This document shows, in pieces, positions 19,801-28,231 of a stretch of 64,000 nucleotides of DNA (within the stretch, counting starts at the first letter, position 1; every line of letters begins with the position of its first letter). Both the position numbers and the translations under genes were made by a program. The notes beneath the pieces are model-generated. The model was not told the DNA's origin, searched no databases, and saw nothing but the letters and a program-made list of their open reading frames with translations. The stretch covers positions 124,001 to 188,000 of the forward strand of contig JACJYA010000005.1 in the NCBI GenBank assembly GCA_020636315.1, read 5' to 3'. The stretch comes from Lewinellaceae bacterium (GTDB lineage: Bacteria; Bacteroidota; Bacteroidia; Chitinophagales; Saprospiraceae).

Positions 19801-20950
19801 AAGGGGGCTGCAGGTAACCCCCTTCGAAGAAGATGGCGCCTGGAAATATACCGTTGAGATCAGGGATTATCAGAAAACCTTTGAGGAAGCCTGTGAACAC
19901 TGCAACGCCATGTTCGAGCTGGCGCAGGAGGAAGAAAACTACCAGCTTGTTTTCAGCAATGACTCCTGCCTGTTCGGTTTCAACCTCATCAACCGGACGG
20001 GGGACCTCATAGCCACTCATGGAGTATTTCACTATTCCCGGGACGCCTGTAGAGCGAGTATGGAGCGCATCACCCAATTGTTCAATAACGAAGGCCTCCA
20101 TCTGGTGGAGCATCTCCTGCTGAGGCCCACCAACCGGGGAGCTTTGGGGCAATATTACTTTGAAGTAGCCGGAGATGAAGGGCTTCCATTGTTCCGCAGC
20201 TCAACCATTTACCGGGAGGAAAATGGCTACCAGGAAGCGCTGGCGGCGCTCAGGGCTGTCCTTCAGGCAATACAGGAGGAAGAGCAGAGTGCTGTTTTTC
20301 AGCCACTGGACCTGGGAGAAGAATCGGGCCCCTGCCGGTTTACCTTTAACATCCTGGCCGACGGCGTTCCTCTGGCGCGGCCGGTTAGTGATGGCTACCC
20401 GGATAAGAGCAGCCGGGAGAAGGCCATTCAGCAGATCACCGGCTTTGTGTCGGAAATGGAAGAACTGCCCGGTGATGATGCTCTGAAGCACTGGATACGG
20501 AATAGCCTCACAACCCGGGAGATGCAGGCTGACGGTTTTCTGCCGGCGCCCGGCCAGTGTACGGATGAAAACGGAGCGATCTGCCCGGAAGGCGCCGATC
20601 CTTATTCTTTCCGCATAACGGTAGTCCTTCCCTACTGGCCTTTGCGTTTTCGCAGGCCGGAATTCAGGGAGTTCATCAACATGACGATCAGGAGAGAAAC
20701 GCCGGCTCATATTATGCCGAGGATATGCTGGCTTGACGTTTGCCAGATGCGCGATTTCGAGCGGGCATACCGGCGCTGGCTGGCCAGCCGGGCAGGTGAC
20801 GGGCTGGAGTGCGACGCCACAGAAGCCCTGAATGCTTTGCTGGCGGAACTCACCCGGTTGCGCAACGAATATCCGGATGCACTTCTTCACGATTGTGATA
20901 GCAGAGATATAGAAAATTCAATTGTTCTGGACCATACCAAGCTTGGTTGA
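13877..20950 (+). CDS. Giant gp7-like wedge protein (Afp12/Pvc12) with tandem repeats
   Basis: 2357 residues, much longer than most Afp12 homologues, which are around 900-1000 residues. Its ends match the family: the N-terminus (FPEYLDFARLRELGIRHIE, DYNLHDPGITILEVLCYALT, DLGYR) and the C-terminus (GLHLVEHLLLRPT near 2070 and LPYWPLRFRRPEFREFINM, TPAHIMPRICWLDVCQM, YRRWL near the end). Between about residues 655 and 2200 is a long tandem array described in its own entry. The gp7-like subunit pairs with the J-like protein in each baseplate wedge and often carries the fibre attachment. The inserted array would project from the baseplate edge (inference). Start at 13877 is an ATG 57 bp after the fibre gene. 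Confidence 0.88.
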   Translation: MSDSITIPQSSSFPEYLDFARLRELGIRHIEALGSELWTDYNLHDPGITILEVLCYALTDLGYRTNFDIKDLLTRTAEEKKARGVNFSGRPCDDNFFTAAEILSCNPVSITDFRKLLIDIPGVKNAWLEPADGAGAAIELDEKTQSLRFVPEGQEADSCEVKIKGLYDICIETEPFLKADACGRSFFTEEDIIKSVYEVFHRHRNLCEDLRDVIVYGEEEIAVCADIEMKPNADPEAVLLAVYQKVEEFLSPSLRFYTLQEMLAKGKPVEEIFAGRPMRVSGPNSGEEPVACSSAQTAQLYSHGFIDVEELEKMNPRSRVYASDIFHEIMSVEGVLAIHRLSLANYINGLPQTTGEKWCVKLTPRHRQHLSLDFSRINFFKGPLPFNVDEAAVKQRFVEEKVASTKVLLDPYYLDLPVPEGVYRNPADYLSIHHEFPLTYGVGPEGLPRVPTPERVARARQLQAYLLFFDQLLANYLSQLAHVRDLFSMAQDKGYRGEENRNRTYFTQELGNAPAANEVIRNFVSCELGLQEGEIPEDYSNYLKYITERPSQYNERRNRFLDHLLARFSESFSDYGLLMYRASKKRTDQQGIIQDKADFLQSYPEISRNRGKGFDITPAQYWDTNNVAGLKKRVSRLLGIDDYRRRTLGIGSIEEAPAGMRIVVRSTTGQAVMRSTAVFQSEGQAQEAWQAILERLGDARSYHCLNFQMSDAVEYGFYVVDGEGKKIAESVSRYPGLNALKENINQVQNLIGEATAGDFVDANDGQGDYFELFGPDGEVLLRSIIADPDTLQELKQELISIGKDGRHYCREEYPVAFQSKYGFGLLDGSCNLLAESVQRWEEEGDCEQDLYSFLSQVRFRLSEAAETGIEREEECFSLGLLDAGGVQVLLESAMRFKNKKEAEEAYFNTEENSGLLPLAGDQANYADKEENGRFSFDLETEGEMVACHPADYETARERNDRKWAIIYYTDGQPPLYQEPEGEPGNYRLEVFDNYGDTVFVSPPEGSDVRYETEQQAQRAYKKILSRARHDIYYRRLDELEGEKPYGFELLDRNEEVLATHPGQYPSEQERELAIEAVRHGAKNQEVSYKVTREEEGFRFELLDSEGNPLMRSAIAYPDSEAAETAWKLFAGLGCARSNYRMTKKDKPCPYSFELMGPEGEALAVHTDCYENEAERDLALRWVMNYLCYTEFSVEISGEEGSYTFRLLAREEVETEDGLQKRVLFESADTYPDQEKAKQAYSIFLERARERQNYREIDEGEDAFGFELPDEEGAPFATHPGRYETRNERDAAMAMILAYVRNDEVQHQTPNIGGSFYAMIQNNRRELLLAGTELFGTAEEAEARALRIQERGADPDAYLEHQDGKGNCPHGFYIVDEQGAVMARYVRNFQTIEASRQAQMEVLTYLFSYQPLESGDDSPEKAREAEESLNKIRDDVIHANYEYWLPGPEGEEWFRSVDYYPSVEEATGAMEDALALAGDLGHFGTIWYENKHWAVIQDEEEEPLARYSEPFDSNDDAIGAIPALFLHFALLGHPFRLDEAEGEGYYYVLLNREGEDYLRSKSCFPTEREAARALAEAYRLAQLEEQYEKEEGPEPETYSFRLEDEECHAIARYPGTFDGPVQRDEKLDAFVGFLQEDLIAPALRIELVDYYFELRDFSGNVLLRSILNFPESAIDRWLDDILRIADEKSRYRSILQKSGGKCRYSFELLKEEVINNERKTEVVAFHPATYDSISERDAVIDLIILLVARQRVIREIKGTTCGYYYTLELPLSIRTITNGAEGEEEPEAATTEITARLKGQQRYPSPARAARALYELAGLLGQEDSFTEPPPPADRCERMRRPEGLRWDIIDGKSALKARLTSDSEESEAIREAFSEHLQQPVNDWPQGLDAEPARLYCQAEEPGAGGLRGAGIPITLTGRWSGEPFATLWEARNLLNALSGHLTDSNRYPAGADWKFESLNGQPILLEQMQGLDPERGLQVTPFEEDGAWKYTVEIRDYQKTFEEACEHCNAMFELAQEEENYQLVFSNDSCLFGFNLINRTGDLIATHGVFHYSRDACRASMERITQLFNNEGLHLVEHLLLRPTNRGALGQYYFEVAGDEGLPLFRSSTIYREENGYQEALAALRAVLQAIQEEEQSAVFQPLDLGEESGPCRFTFNILADGVPLARPVSDGYPDKSSREKAIQQITGFVSEMEELPGDDALKHWIRNSLTTREMQADGFLPAPGQCTDENGAICPEGADPYSFRITVVLPYWPLRFRRPEFREFINMTIRRETPAHIMPRICWLDVCQMRDFERAYRRWLASRAGDGLECDATEALNALLAELTRLRNEYPDALLHDCDSRDIENSIVLDHTKLG
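15839..20470 (+). repeat. Tandem ~100-residue two-part repeats (DUF1508/YegP-like)
   Basis: Inside the gp7-like gene, about 13 pairs of short modules follow each other. Type A reads like FRFELLDSEGNPLMRSAIAY and ends in a YP/FP plus an alpha helix. Type B reads like PYGFELLDRNEEVLATHPG followed by a Y-x4-ER(D/E)-x-A helix. The beta-beta-beta-alpha pattern and the residues F-x-L-x-D/N-x-G-x-x-(L/I)-x-x-S are reminiscent of the two-copy DUF1508 (YegP) family; that resemblance is my inference. Copies are diverged from each other at DNA level, so this is an old expansion rather than a recent one. Edges are approximate. Confidence 0.65.
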
Positions 20951-20974
20951 CCTGAAAGTAAAAAAATCAGTGGC

Positions 20975-23900
20975 ATGAGTACATTCTCCACTTTTTCCTA
21001 TCCAGTTTTCCGCAAGGGGCAGGTTTTAAAGAATTCTGACCTCAATGGGATCATTCGTTATTTAGAGGAACAGGGCCGGCAAACCCGCCGGTTGCTTGCC
21101 GGTACCGGCATCTTTAACGGCCTGCGTATCCAGGTCCAGGGTTTTGATGGACAAGGCGGTACGCCTCTCATCACTGTGAATGCCGGAGCAGCCATCAGTT
21201 CTGACGGGCATCTCATCCTTTTGGAAGAAGATTGCGTCTTCGGCCGTTTCAAAGAAACGTCCCTTTCCCGGGCCCTCTTCGAATGTGAGCCCCAAAACGG
21301 CAACGCAAATGGCGGGCCGGCCGGCTTTTATGAGGTTCTGGAGCTGATACCCAGGAGGGAAACAGATGCTCCCGACCTGACAAACGTGCTGGAGGAGGAA
21401 GTTGGGCAGCCATTGGAAGAACTAATAACCCGGCCCGGTGAATACTCCCTGGTGCTGTTGTCTTATCACGAAGAAAAAGGCCGGCCATTCTGCATTGATG
21501 CCTGTGATGAACTGGGGTCCGATGCCACGGTCAGGGTGATGGCCCTTCTGATGAAAAAAGAGGAGATCTGCCACCAGGTGAACACCGCGAACACCGAACT
21601 GTGCCAGTCGCCCCGGGCGGCAGTCTATCGCCTGAAACTGAGCCGGCCGGCCAGACCGGATAAAAGCGATCCGGTGCGGCATCCTTCGGACAAGATCATT
21701 ACCGCCATAAGGGAATTCAATGACAATTATAAGGATGCCTGTAAATATACGGCGGCTTCTGTGGCGGAGGTTTACAGCAGGGCCTTTACGGATTACCGGG
21801 AAATCCTGATGCTGGGTGAAGACAACCCCTTCGCCGGATTGAAGGCGCGCCTGGAAAAAAGGATCGATGATTTTCCCCAACTGGCAAATCTCTCGCCTAA
21901 TGCTCCTGACGGTTATCTGGGGGTGCAGTATCTTTACGGGTACCTTCGGGATATGGCCCTGGCTTACGAAGAGTTTGCCGATACGGCCTGCCTGTTGAAA
22001 GAGGAATCCATGAGCAACCGCTGTGCGTATCCTACCTATGTCATCTCCGGTGGTGTGGTGGTGAATGGCGGGGTAAACAGCAACGAAGATTGCCGCACCT
22101 CCTTCGTCCCTGCTTCCTCTTTCGAGAGCAACTACAATCGCATCGAGCAGGCGAAGTTCTGGTTCCGGCGAATGGAAACGCTGGCTGCTCCCGGCAACCT
22201 GCTGGAATTGCCCCTGCCGGCCAACGCCTTCTCGGATATCCGGATTACACCAGGTATGGATAATGAGGCAACACTGAGTGAAAGGCCTCTCCCGTATTAT
22301 TACCGGGAATCCTTGCTTACTCAGTGGGTTTACCGTGGGGCGGAAGGCAAACGAACCCGCATTTTCAGGGGTTACCGCTTCCGCAATGGAACCCCGCCCG
22401 ATGACAATCCTTTGTTGTACAGCCTGGATAGCTACCCTTTCTTCCGCATCGAGGGGCATATCGGCAAGAAAGCGGTAATGGCAAAGCAGGTTCTTGAGGC
22501 CCTGACAGAACAGAACAACCTCCCCTTCGACGTCGTATTTGTCAAGCTCGGCCAGCCGGTTCCCAGGCAGCAGATGCTTCGCGATTTTGATTACGGAGAC
22601 CTGAACAGGATCTTTACAAAGGCCAAGGAAATACTGTGGGAGCACGTATCCGGAAGGGCCCAGAACGTGAATTTTTTCCTCTCTATCTTTCAGTCCTTCC
22701 TCTTCAGGATCGATGTCACAAATTATGAATGCAGCCGGATGGAGTTGTTATTGCGCCGCCTGGGCGTTAATCTTGAAGAGTGCCTGGTCGAAGGATGCCT
22801 GAATACCTTCCAGATGCTTCGCAATATTTATGAAGCAGAGAAGGATGCTCAGGCGGAAGAGCATCTTTTCCCGGATTTCGTCCGGGAACATCCCGGGTTG
22901 GAACACCGGGCCGGGGCGCCCAGAGGTGGCACTTTTGTCGTTCTTTACGCCAGTGTCGCTTCCGAGCCGGATATGAGGGTGGTGGGCGATTTTTGCCTGC
23001 CCTACCGCTGCTGTGATGAAGGCCGGTTTGTTCCAGATCCGTTCCTGGTGCTGGCTACTACAGCTTTTTGTTCAGATGATCAAAGGCAATACGAGATATG
23101 GCGCTATCCACTGGGCGGGGAAGTGAAAGGTATTATTCCCGGACTGGGGGCTGAAGGAACGCCTCAGGACTTTCTGGTGGAGGATGAAGCGTCCGGAAAA
23201 TTATTGTTCCAGCCGTCTGCTGTTCCATTGCAGGAAGGGGCCGAACAAATGGAGTTGTGGCTGCAGTATCTGTACAGAGGTAAGGAGGCCGTAGCCCGGC
23301 TTTCTGTCTATCGCATGCCGGTGGTATCCCTTACGGCTGCGGAACCGCAGCCTGTTTATGATGTGGCCGGGAAATACCTCACCGGCTTCCGCCTTCGTAT
23401 TACTCCCTCCGTTTCAGGAGAATTCGCTACCCAATGGAGGGTGGACGGCGTAACGCCCGCTGCCGGCAGCATAGGTGATGATGGAGCTTTATCCCATGCT
23501 TTCCTGTTTTCTGACAAATTGAGTTATCAGGTTGAATTCAGGGCTACCAATGGCCCGTGTGTGGCAGAAGCTTCGCTGAGTGTGGACCTTTGCAAACACC
23601 TGCGTGATATGGTCAGGAATAATACGGAGGGAACCACGCCCATCGTTACACCGGCCCAACCTCTCGCATTTGAGGAAGAAACCGGATTTGAAACGGCTCT
23701 GGCTGTTTTCCCTCCCGGAGGGCAGTTCCGCATGTATGGCCCGGGCGGAGCCCGGTTCAGGGCCCCGGTGGCCATTCAGAGTGCAGTTGGGCAAGACGGC
23801 ATCCGGCAGTTTGTCTATACTTTCAGTAATAATCCGGCCAACGGCCTCATGCGGGGAGTTTATCATCTGGAATACTTCTTCCCCTATTGTGATATTCCCG

Positions 23901-26263
23901 TGGTCGCATTGCCCGTTTCGGTTACTACCGAACCAGCTATCGTCATTGAGAAAGACAAGTTCTGCACGGCGGATAAAGGGCGCTATCTGGTCACCCTCTT
24001 CCCGCGTGGAGGCGACTTCAGCGTGAACGGAGTAGGAGAAGAACAGATAGTTGAACTGGAAAAACTGGGAATGGTAAGAGAGGCCAATGACATTTATGTC
24101 TTCGTTCCGGGGAATGTCCAGATGCCCGACGGGCAGCACCAGCTCGCCCTGACACTGAAATATGATCATCCGGACGACGGCTCTGCTACCTTCGCTCTGG
24201 AGGAAACCATATCCATTTACCGTTTGCCGGAAGTCATTTGCGAGAAAGACCCGGCCAGGGTTTCCGTCTATGACGATGCCAACCTCTGCGCATTGCTGGG
24301 GTACGAAATAGGGTTCACCAGCAGTGAAGGGGTCGAAAGCCGTTACGAATGGCGGGTCAACGACCACATGATCGATATTGGAGCTGGCCTTTCTACTTTC
24401 CGACACCGGTTCCTGTACCAGGAAGACGACCAGTTCGTCGTCACGCTCATTGCTTTCCACGAGGAGAGTGGCTGCCGGGTGGAATCATCCTGTACGGTCA
24501 ACCTGGAATGCTTTGAGGGCGCGGCTACAATTGAAGTTGGTGACATCTTCAATGATGATGAGTCAGTTGACCCCGTTAGGAAACGGGTGGCGGCCAGTGT
24601 CATCGGCGGCCGGTTCCGGCTGTTCTTCCTTCCGGAAGAAGGAGATCCTGTACCGGTGGAGGAATTTAAGATGGAAAAACAGGGGCAGGCAGCCTGTAAG
24701 GATATAGAACAGGGAGATTACATTTTGTTTACTACCGGCCTGCAACCCGGAACTTATCGACTGGAATACCGCTTCCCGAAATGCGATGAGCCAAAAGACA
24801 GTTCGGAGTTTATCGTTCAGGAAAAACCGGCCATCGAAATAAGTGGCCGGGAATTCTGTGCCGGCCAGTCCGATCAGCGTATCCCGATCGGCCTTTCTCC
24901 TGCCGGCGGAGTACTTGATTTTGATTCGAAGTTCAGCAGCGCCATTCTCGGCAATCCTTCCGATGGATTTTTCCTCAATCCTTCCGGAGTGGCCAGCTTC
25001 GAGGGAGGTGTAGCGAATATTGAACTCCGGTATGAAGCCAACGGAGTTGCCGCCGACCCGGTGGTGGTGACGGTTTATCAGAAGGCAACCCTGCCCAGTA
25101 TTACCGAATCGCGCTTCAGTACCCAACTGCTCTACAAAGGGAAGGCTCCTGATTGTACATTCATCGGCAGGCGGATCAGCCTCCCGGGCGGGCTTCTCGA
25201 TGGAGGTGTCGGAACGGCAAGATGGGAGATGAAGAAGCTGTCCGATCCGGAATTTCAGCCACTTGGGCCTGATGTAAGCAATGTGGATGTATTGACCGCA
25301 GAAATTTCCGTTGACATCCGGCTGGTGGTGGAAAACGGGCTGTGCCGGGAAACGTCAACTGCCTTTACCTTCCAGGCATGCCCGGGAGAAGCAGAAGTCC
25401 TGCGAAGTTTCACGCTGCTTCCGGGAGGGGTGGCAAGAGAGCTGCCGACTTTGGCGGAAAACAATACCAAGGTCATTCAGGTTATTGGCGCTGATCAGAG
25501 CCCAAGGTTTAAAGTTGCGCCGGTGGGCGGCGCCTTCCGCCTGGAGCAGCTCATTACAATGGATGAAGGAGGCGAGAATACTGCCTGGATGCCGGTTGAG
25601 GGCGCTTTTGTCACGCCTGATGGAGAAGCTGCCTCCTGCCAGTTGCTTGAATATACATTCAACATGGCGGGGCTGCCGGCCGGCCGGTACAGGTTGCATT
25701 ACCGGCTTGAATCCTGTAAAGTTGAGGTTTACCGGGAAATATCTCTTGTCGTTATTACGAGGAGAGAAGTACCGCGTGCTATTGCTATGGAAGCGCCTCC
25801 CGCAGCAGAGGAGGATAATGGAGGGGCACTGTTGAGAAAACGCCAGGCAGGCTACCGGGAGGCGATCGGGGAACTGGAGGCTGACAGGGGCCTGGCGGCT
25901 ACCAAGACCTTTGGAATGGCCAAAATGTTCTCCCTCTTTTCGGGCCAGCCCGAACAGCTGAACCAACGATACGAGGAAGCGGCCCGGCTGGTGATCAACT
26001 CCTTATCCCGGGCAAGCGGCAAGCGCAAAGATCAATATCAGGAATTGCTGGAAACCATCACTTTCGACTACCTGGACAAGCTGGTGGGCGCCAGCCCCGG
26101 AGCGCTTCCCGAAAGCAGCCGGAACCTGATTACCGATATCAGCGAGAGCATGAAAAAGCAGGGCCTGAAAATGGCGGGCCTGAAACGGAAGTGGAATGGC
26201 AAGGAGTTGAAGGAAGCTCTGGGAGCCGCAGCGGTTGACGATATTTCCAGTGCCCTGAAATGA
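20975..26263 (+). CDS. Giant eCIS-locus protein with Ig/PKD-like repeats
   Basis: 1762 residues, no signal peptide. The N-terminus (FSYPVFRKGQVLKNSDLNGI, GRQTRRLLAGTGIFNGLRI, then AISSDGHLILLEE at about 70-82) is a recognisable Bacteroidota eCIS-associated type, but I know no function for it. Residues about 300-640 are mostly helical. From about 770 to 1560 there are repeated beta-sandwich units with P-x-(G/A)-G-x-F openings (GGQFRMYGPGG, GGDFSVNGVG, AGGVLDFDS), Cys-containing loops and FCxxDxG motifs, resembling PKD or Ig-like domains. The last 180 residues are helical. It follows the gp7-like gene by 24 bp and precedes the tape measure, so a structural or surface-display role is likely. Confidence 0.6.
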   Translation: MSTFSTFSYPVFRKGQVLKNSDLNGIIRYLEEQGRQTRRLLAGTGIFNGLRIQVQGFDGQGGTPLITVNAGAAISSDGHLILLEEDCVFGRFKETSLSRALFECEPQNGNANGGPAGFYEVLELIPRRETDAPDLTNVLEEEVGQPLEELITRPGEYSLVLLSYHEEKGRPFCIDACDELGSDATVRVMALLMKKEEICHQVNTANTELCQSPRAAVYRLKLSRPARPDKSDPVRHPSDKIITAIREFNDNYKDACKYTAASVAEVYSRAFTDYREILMLGEDNPFAGLKARLEKRIDDFPQLANLSPNAPDGYLGVQYLYGYLRDMALAYEEFADTACLLKEESMSNRCAYPTYVISGGVVVNGGVNSNEDCRTSFVPASSFESNYNRIEQAKFWFRRMETLAAPGNLLELPLPANAFSDIRITPGMDNEATLSERPLPYYYRESLLTQWVYRGAEGKRTRIFRGYRFRNGTPPDDNPLLYSLDSYPFFRIEGHIGKKAVMAKQVLEALTEQNNLPFDVVFVKLGQPVPRQQMLRDFDYGDLNRIFTKAKEILWEHVSGRAQNVNFFLSIFQSFLFRIDVTNYECSRMELLLRRLGVNLEECLVEGCLNTFQMLRNIYEAEKDAQAEEHLFPDFVREHPGLEHRAGAPRGGTFVVLYASVASEPDMRVVGDFCLPYRCCDEGRFVPDPFLVLATTAFCSDDQRQYEIWRYPLGGEVKGIIPGLGAEGTPQDFLVEDEASGKLLFQPSAVPLQEGAEQMELWLQYLYRGKEAVARLSVYRMPVVSLTAAEPQPVYDVAGKYLTGFRLRITPSVSGEFATQWRVDGVTPAAGSIGDDGALSHAFLFSDKLSYQVEFRATNGPCVAEASLSVDLCKHLRDMVRNNTEGTTPIVTPAQPLAFEEETGFETALAVFPPGGQFRMYGPGGARFRAPVAIQSAVGQDGIRQFVYTFSNNPANGLMRGVYHLEYFFPYCDIPVVALPVSVTTEPAIVIEKDKFCTADKGRYLVTLFPRGGDFSVNGVGEEQIVELEKLGMVREANDIYVFVPGNVQMPDGQHQLALTLKYDHPDDGSATFALEETISIYRLPEVICEKDPARVSVYDDANLCALLGYEIGFTSSEGVESRYEWRVNDHMIDIGAGLSTFRHRFLYQEDDQFVVTLIAFHEESGCRVESSCTVNLECFEGAATIEVGDIFNDDESVDPVRKRVAASVIGGRFRLFFLPEEGDPVPVEEFKMEKQGQAACKDIEQGDYILFTTGLQPGTYRLEYRFPKCDEPKDSSEFIVQEKPAIEISGREFCAGQSDQRIPIGLSPAGGVLDFDSKFSSAILGNPSDGFFLNPSGVASFEGGVANIELRYEANGVAADPVVVTVYQKATLPSITESRFSTQLLYKGKAPDCTFIGRRISLPGGLLDGGVGTARWEMKKLSDPEFQPLGPDVSNVDVLTAEISVDIRLVVENGLCRETSTAFTFQACPGEAEVLRSFTLLPGGVARELPTLAENNTKVIQVIGADQSPRFKVAPVGGAFRLEQLITMDEGGENTAWMPVEGAFVTPDGEAASCQLLEYTFNMAGLPAGRYRLHYRLESCKVEVYREISLVVITRREVPRAIAMEAPPAAEEDNGGALLRKRQAGYREAIGELEADRGLAATKTFGMAKMFSLFSGQPEQLNQRYEEAARLVINSLSRASGKRKDQYQELLETITFDYLDKLVGASPGALPESSRNLITDISESMKKQGLKMAGLKRKWNGKELKEALGAAAVDDISSALK

Positions 26264-26281
26264 TCAAAAAGGTAAGCTTTT

Positions 26282-28225
26282 TTGAGCGAGGACAACTACC
26301 ATATTATCCGCAGGCAGGTGGTCAGCCTGCAATTGCCGCCCGGCAGCGACGGGTTCGCCTGGCAGCAGCGGGTGAGCCATGTTTGTCGCGAACGGTTGCA
26401 GCCCCGGCTGGAGGAACTGCTCAGCCGCTTCAGCCGGCCCGATGAACTCATTCAGCTTGACAGGGTGGAACTCGACCTCGGGATAATAAATGTGGAGGGG
26501 ATGGAAGAAGCCCTTACCGAGAAAGTTATTCGGGCTCTGGAGCAGCGGCTTTACGCCATCCTCCGCCTGGAGCGGGAACCCGCTGTGCGCTTCCCTCAGC
26601 GCCGGAGGGTGTTTGAACAGTGGCTGGAATATCTGGGCACAGGCGCTTTACCCTGGCATTCCACCACACAGCCGGAAGCAGCGCTGCTGAAGGCCGTTCT
26701 GGAGGAACTTTCGAGTGAACAACCTTCAGCCACAGCTTTGCGGGAGTTGCTGAAGCGGAACAGGCAGGCCTTCCTGCGGTTGATCCGCCAGTATCCGAAT
26801 GGCTTTCTGGCCACCCTGGCGGAGGCGGCCAGCGGAGAAAAGCAGGATGCTCTCCTGCCTTTGCTGGAACGCATTTTACTTTTCTGGCAGGCCTGGACGG
26901 AGGAATTCTCTTCCCGGTTTCCTGTCCGCCAACCCATAACCGGGCCTTTGATCCGGGAATACTTCTGGCTTTTTACTTTTGAAAAGCTGATCCTCCAGCG
27001 TATGCCGGTGCTGCGGCCCGAACTCCATCAATCCATGATCCGGCGGTTGCTGCCCCGCGAGTACCGGAGGCCGGTTTTGCAGGCTTTCAGGGCATGGAAA
27101 AAGCCGCCGGAGCTGGCGGGGGAAATAGAAAGAGCACTGGCAGCTCTGAAGCTTGACGCAGCCGCGGAGCCCGATGAAGGACTCCGGCGTATGGGAGGGG
27201 CCGAAGAAGGAGCAGAGGAATCCGTGCGTCCTGGCGAGAAAGGAGAACGGGGAGAAGAAACTGGTGAAATACAAAACCAGGACAAGCCCGACGGGCAGGC
27301 CCCCGGCGGCCCTAAGGAACAGGGGAGGGGAGTGGTTCCGAAAGAACAGGAACTCCCTTCAGCCCGCCCCGGGGAAGAACCTCCGGCAGAAGAGGCTGTT
27401 TCCCGGCCGGAAAAGGCAGAGGAAAGGGATGGGGTTATGGAACAGGAAAAAAGCTCAGTCCGGGAAGAAATGACTTCTTTCTCCATTGGGGAAGAACAGG
27501 AAGAACAAACTGAAGGGCCACCTTCAGATGATCCGGGTAGAGAGGATAAAAAGAAGATAAATGATACCGTTCATGCCCGTGACATTGATACTTCAGGGCC
27601 GGAAGTGCTAAAGGAATCAGACGAGGATGCCCCTGCCGTTGGGCAGGAGGAGGAAAAGGCGCCGGAGTTGACTGCCCCGGCAACGGTTGGAACGCCTTAC
27701 TCCGAATTGCCGGAAGGGCAGTCCTATTATATCCGCAATGCCGGCATTGTACTCCTGCACCCCTTTTTCCCTGCTTTTTTCAGAAAGCTGGAATTGGTGA
27801 AGGAAGCGGATTTCATTGACGAAGCTGCCCGGCAGCGGGCGATCCATCTGATACAATTCCTGGCCACCGGAGAAGAGGGCCTGCCCGAATACGAGCTCGT
27901 GCTGCCGAAGTTCCTCTGCGCATTGCCCCTGGACGTTCCCATTAACCGTTTCCAGGAGCTTAGCGGTGAGGAGAAGGCGGAAAGCCAGAAGTTGCTGAAA
28001 GCCGCCATCGATCACTGGGGAGCCCTGGGGAGCACCAGCCCTGCCGGCCTTCAGGAGGGCTTCCTGCAACGGGAGGGCAAACTCGAAAAGCGGCGGCAGG
28101 GCTGGTATTTGTCTGTGGAGCAAAAAACCATCGACATTCTGCTGGACCGTCTTCCTTTTGGTTGGGGGCTCGGCATGGTCAAACTGCCCTGGATGGAGGA
28201 AATCCTCCGGGTGGAGTGGAACTGA
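26282..28225 (+). CDS. Contractile injection system tape-measure protein (Afp14/Pvc14-like)
   Basis: 647 residues. The start is TTG at 26282: an in-frame stop TAA at 26273-26275 excludes anything upstream, and AAAAAGG sits about 8 bp before the TTG. The N-terminal block (YHIIRRQVVSLQLP, RLEELLSRFSRPDELIQLDR) and the C-terminal block (GIVLLHPFFPAFFRKLELV, ATGEEGLPEYELVLPKFLCA and DILLDRLPFGWGLGMVKLPW) are the two conserved ends of CIS tape-measure proteins. The middle (about residues 290-480) is a Glu/Pro-rich low-complexity stretch that would vary with tube length. The tape measure fixes the length of the tube and sheath during assembly. It is 18 bp downstream of the PKD-like gene and 6 bp ahead of the DUF4157 cargo gene. 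Confidence 0.88.
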   Translation: MSEDNYHIIRRQVVSLQLPPGSDGFAWQQRVSHVCRERLQPRLEELLSRFSRPDELIQLDRVELDLGIINVEGMEEALTEKVIRALEQRLYAILRLEREPAVRFPQRRRVFEQWLEYLGTGALPWHSTTQPEAALLKAVLEELSSEQPSATALRELLKRNRQAFLRLIRQYPNGFLATLAEAASGEKQDALLPLLERILLFWQAWTEEFSSRFPVRQPITGPLIREYFWLFTFEKLILQRMPVLRPELHQSMIRRLLPREYRRPVLQAFRAWKKPPELAGEIERALAALKLDAAAEPDEGLRRMGGAEEGAEESVRPGEKGERGEETGEIQNQDKPDGQAPGGPKEQGRGVVPKEQELPSARPGEEPPAEEAVSRPEKAEERDGVMEQEKSSVREEMTSFSIGEEQEEQTEGPPSDDPGREDKKKINDTVHARDIDTSGPEVLKESDEDAPAVGQEEEKAPELTAPATVGTPYSELPEGQSYYIRNAGIVLLHPFFPAFFRKLELVKEADFIDEAARQRAIHLIQFLATGEEGLPEYELVLPKFLCALPLDVPINRFQELSGEEKAESQKLLKAAIDHWGALGSTSPAGLQEGFLQREGKLEKRRQGWYLSVEQKTIDILLDRLPFGWGLGMVKLPWMEEILRVEWN

Positions 28226-28231
28226 GAAAAT

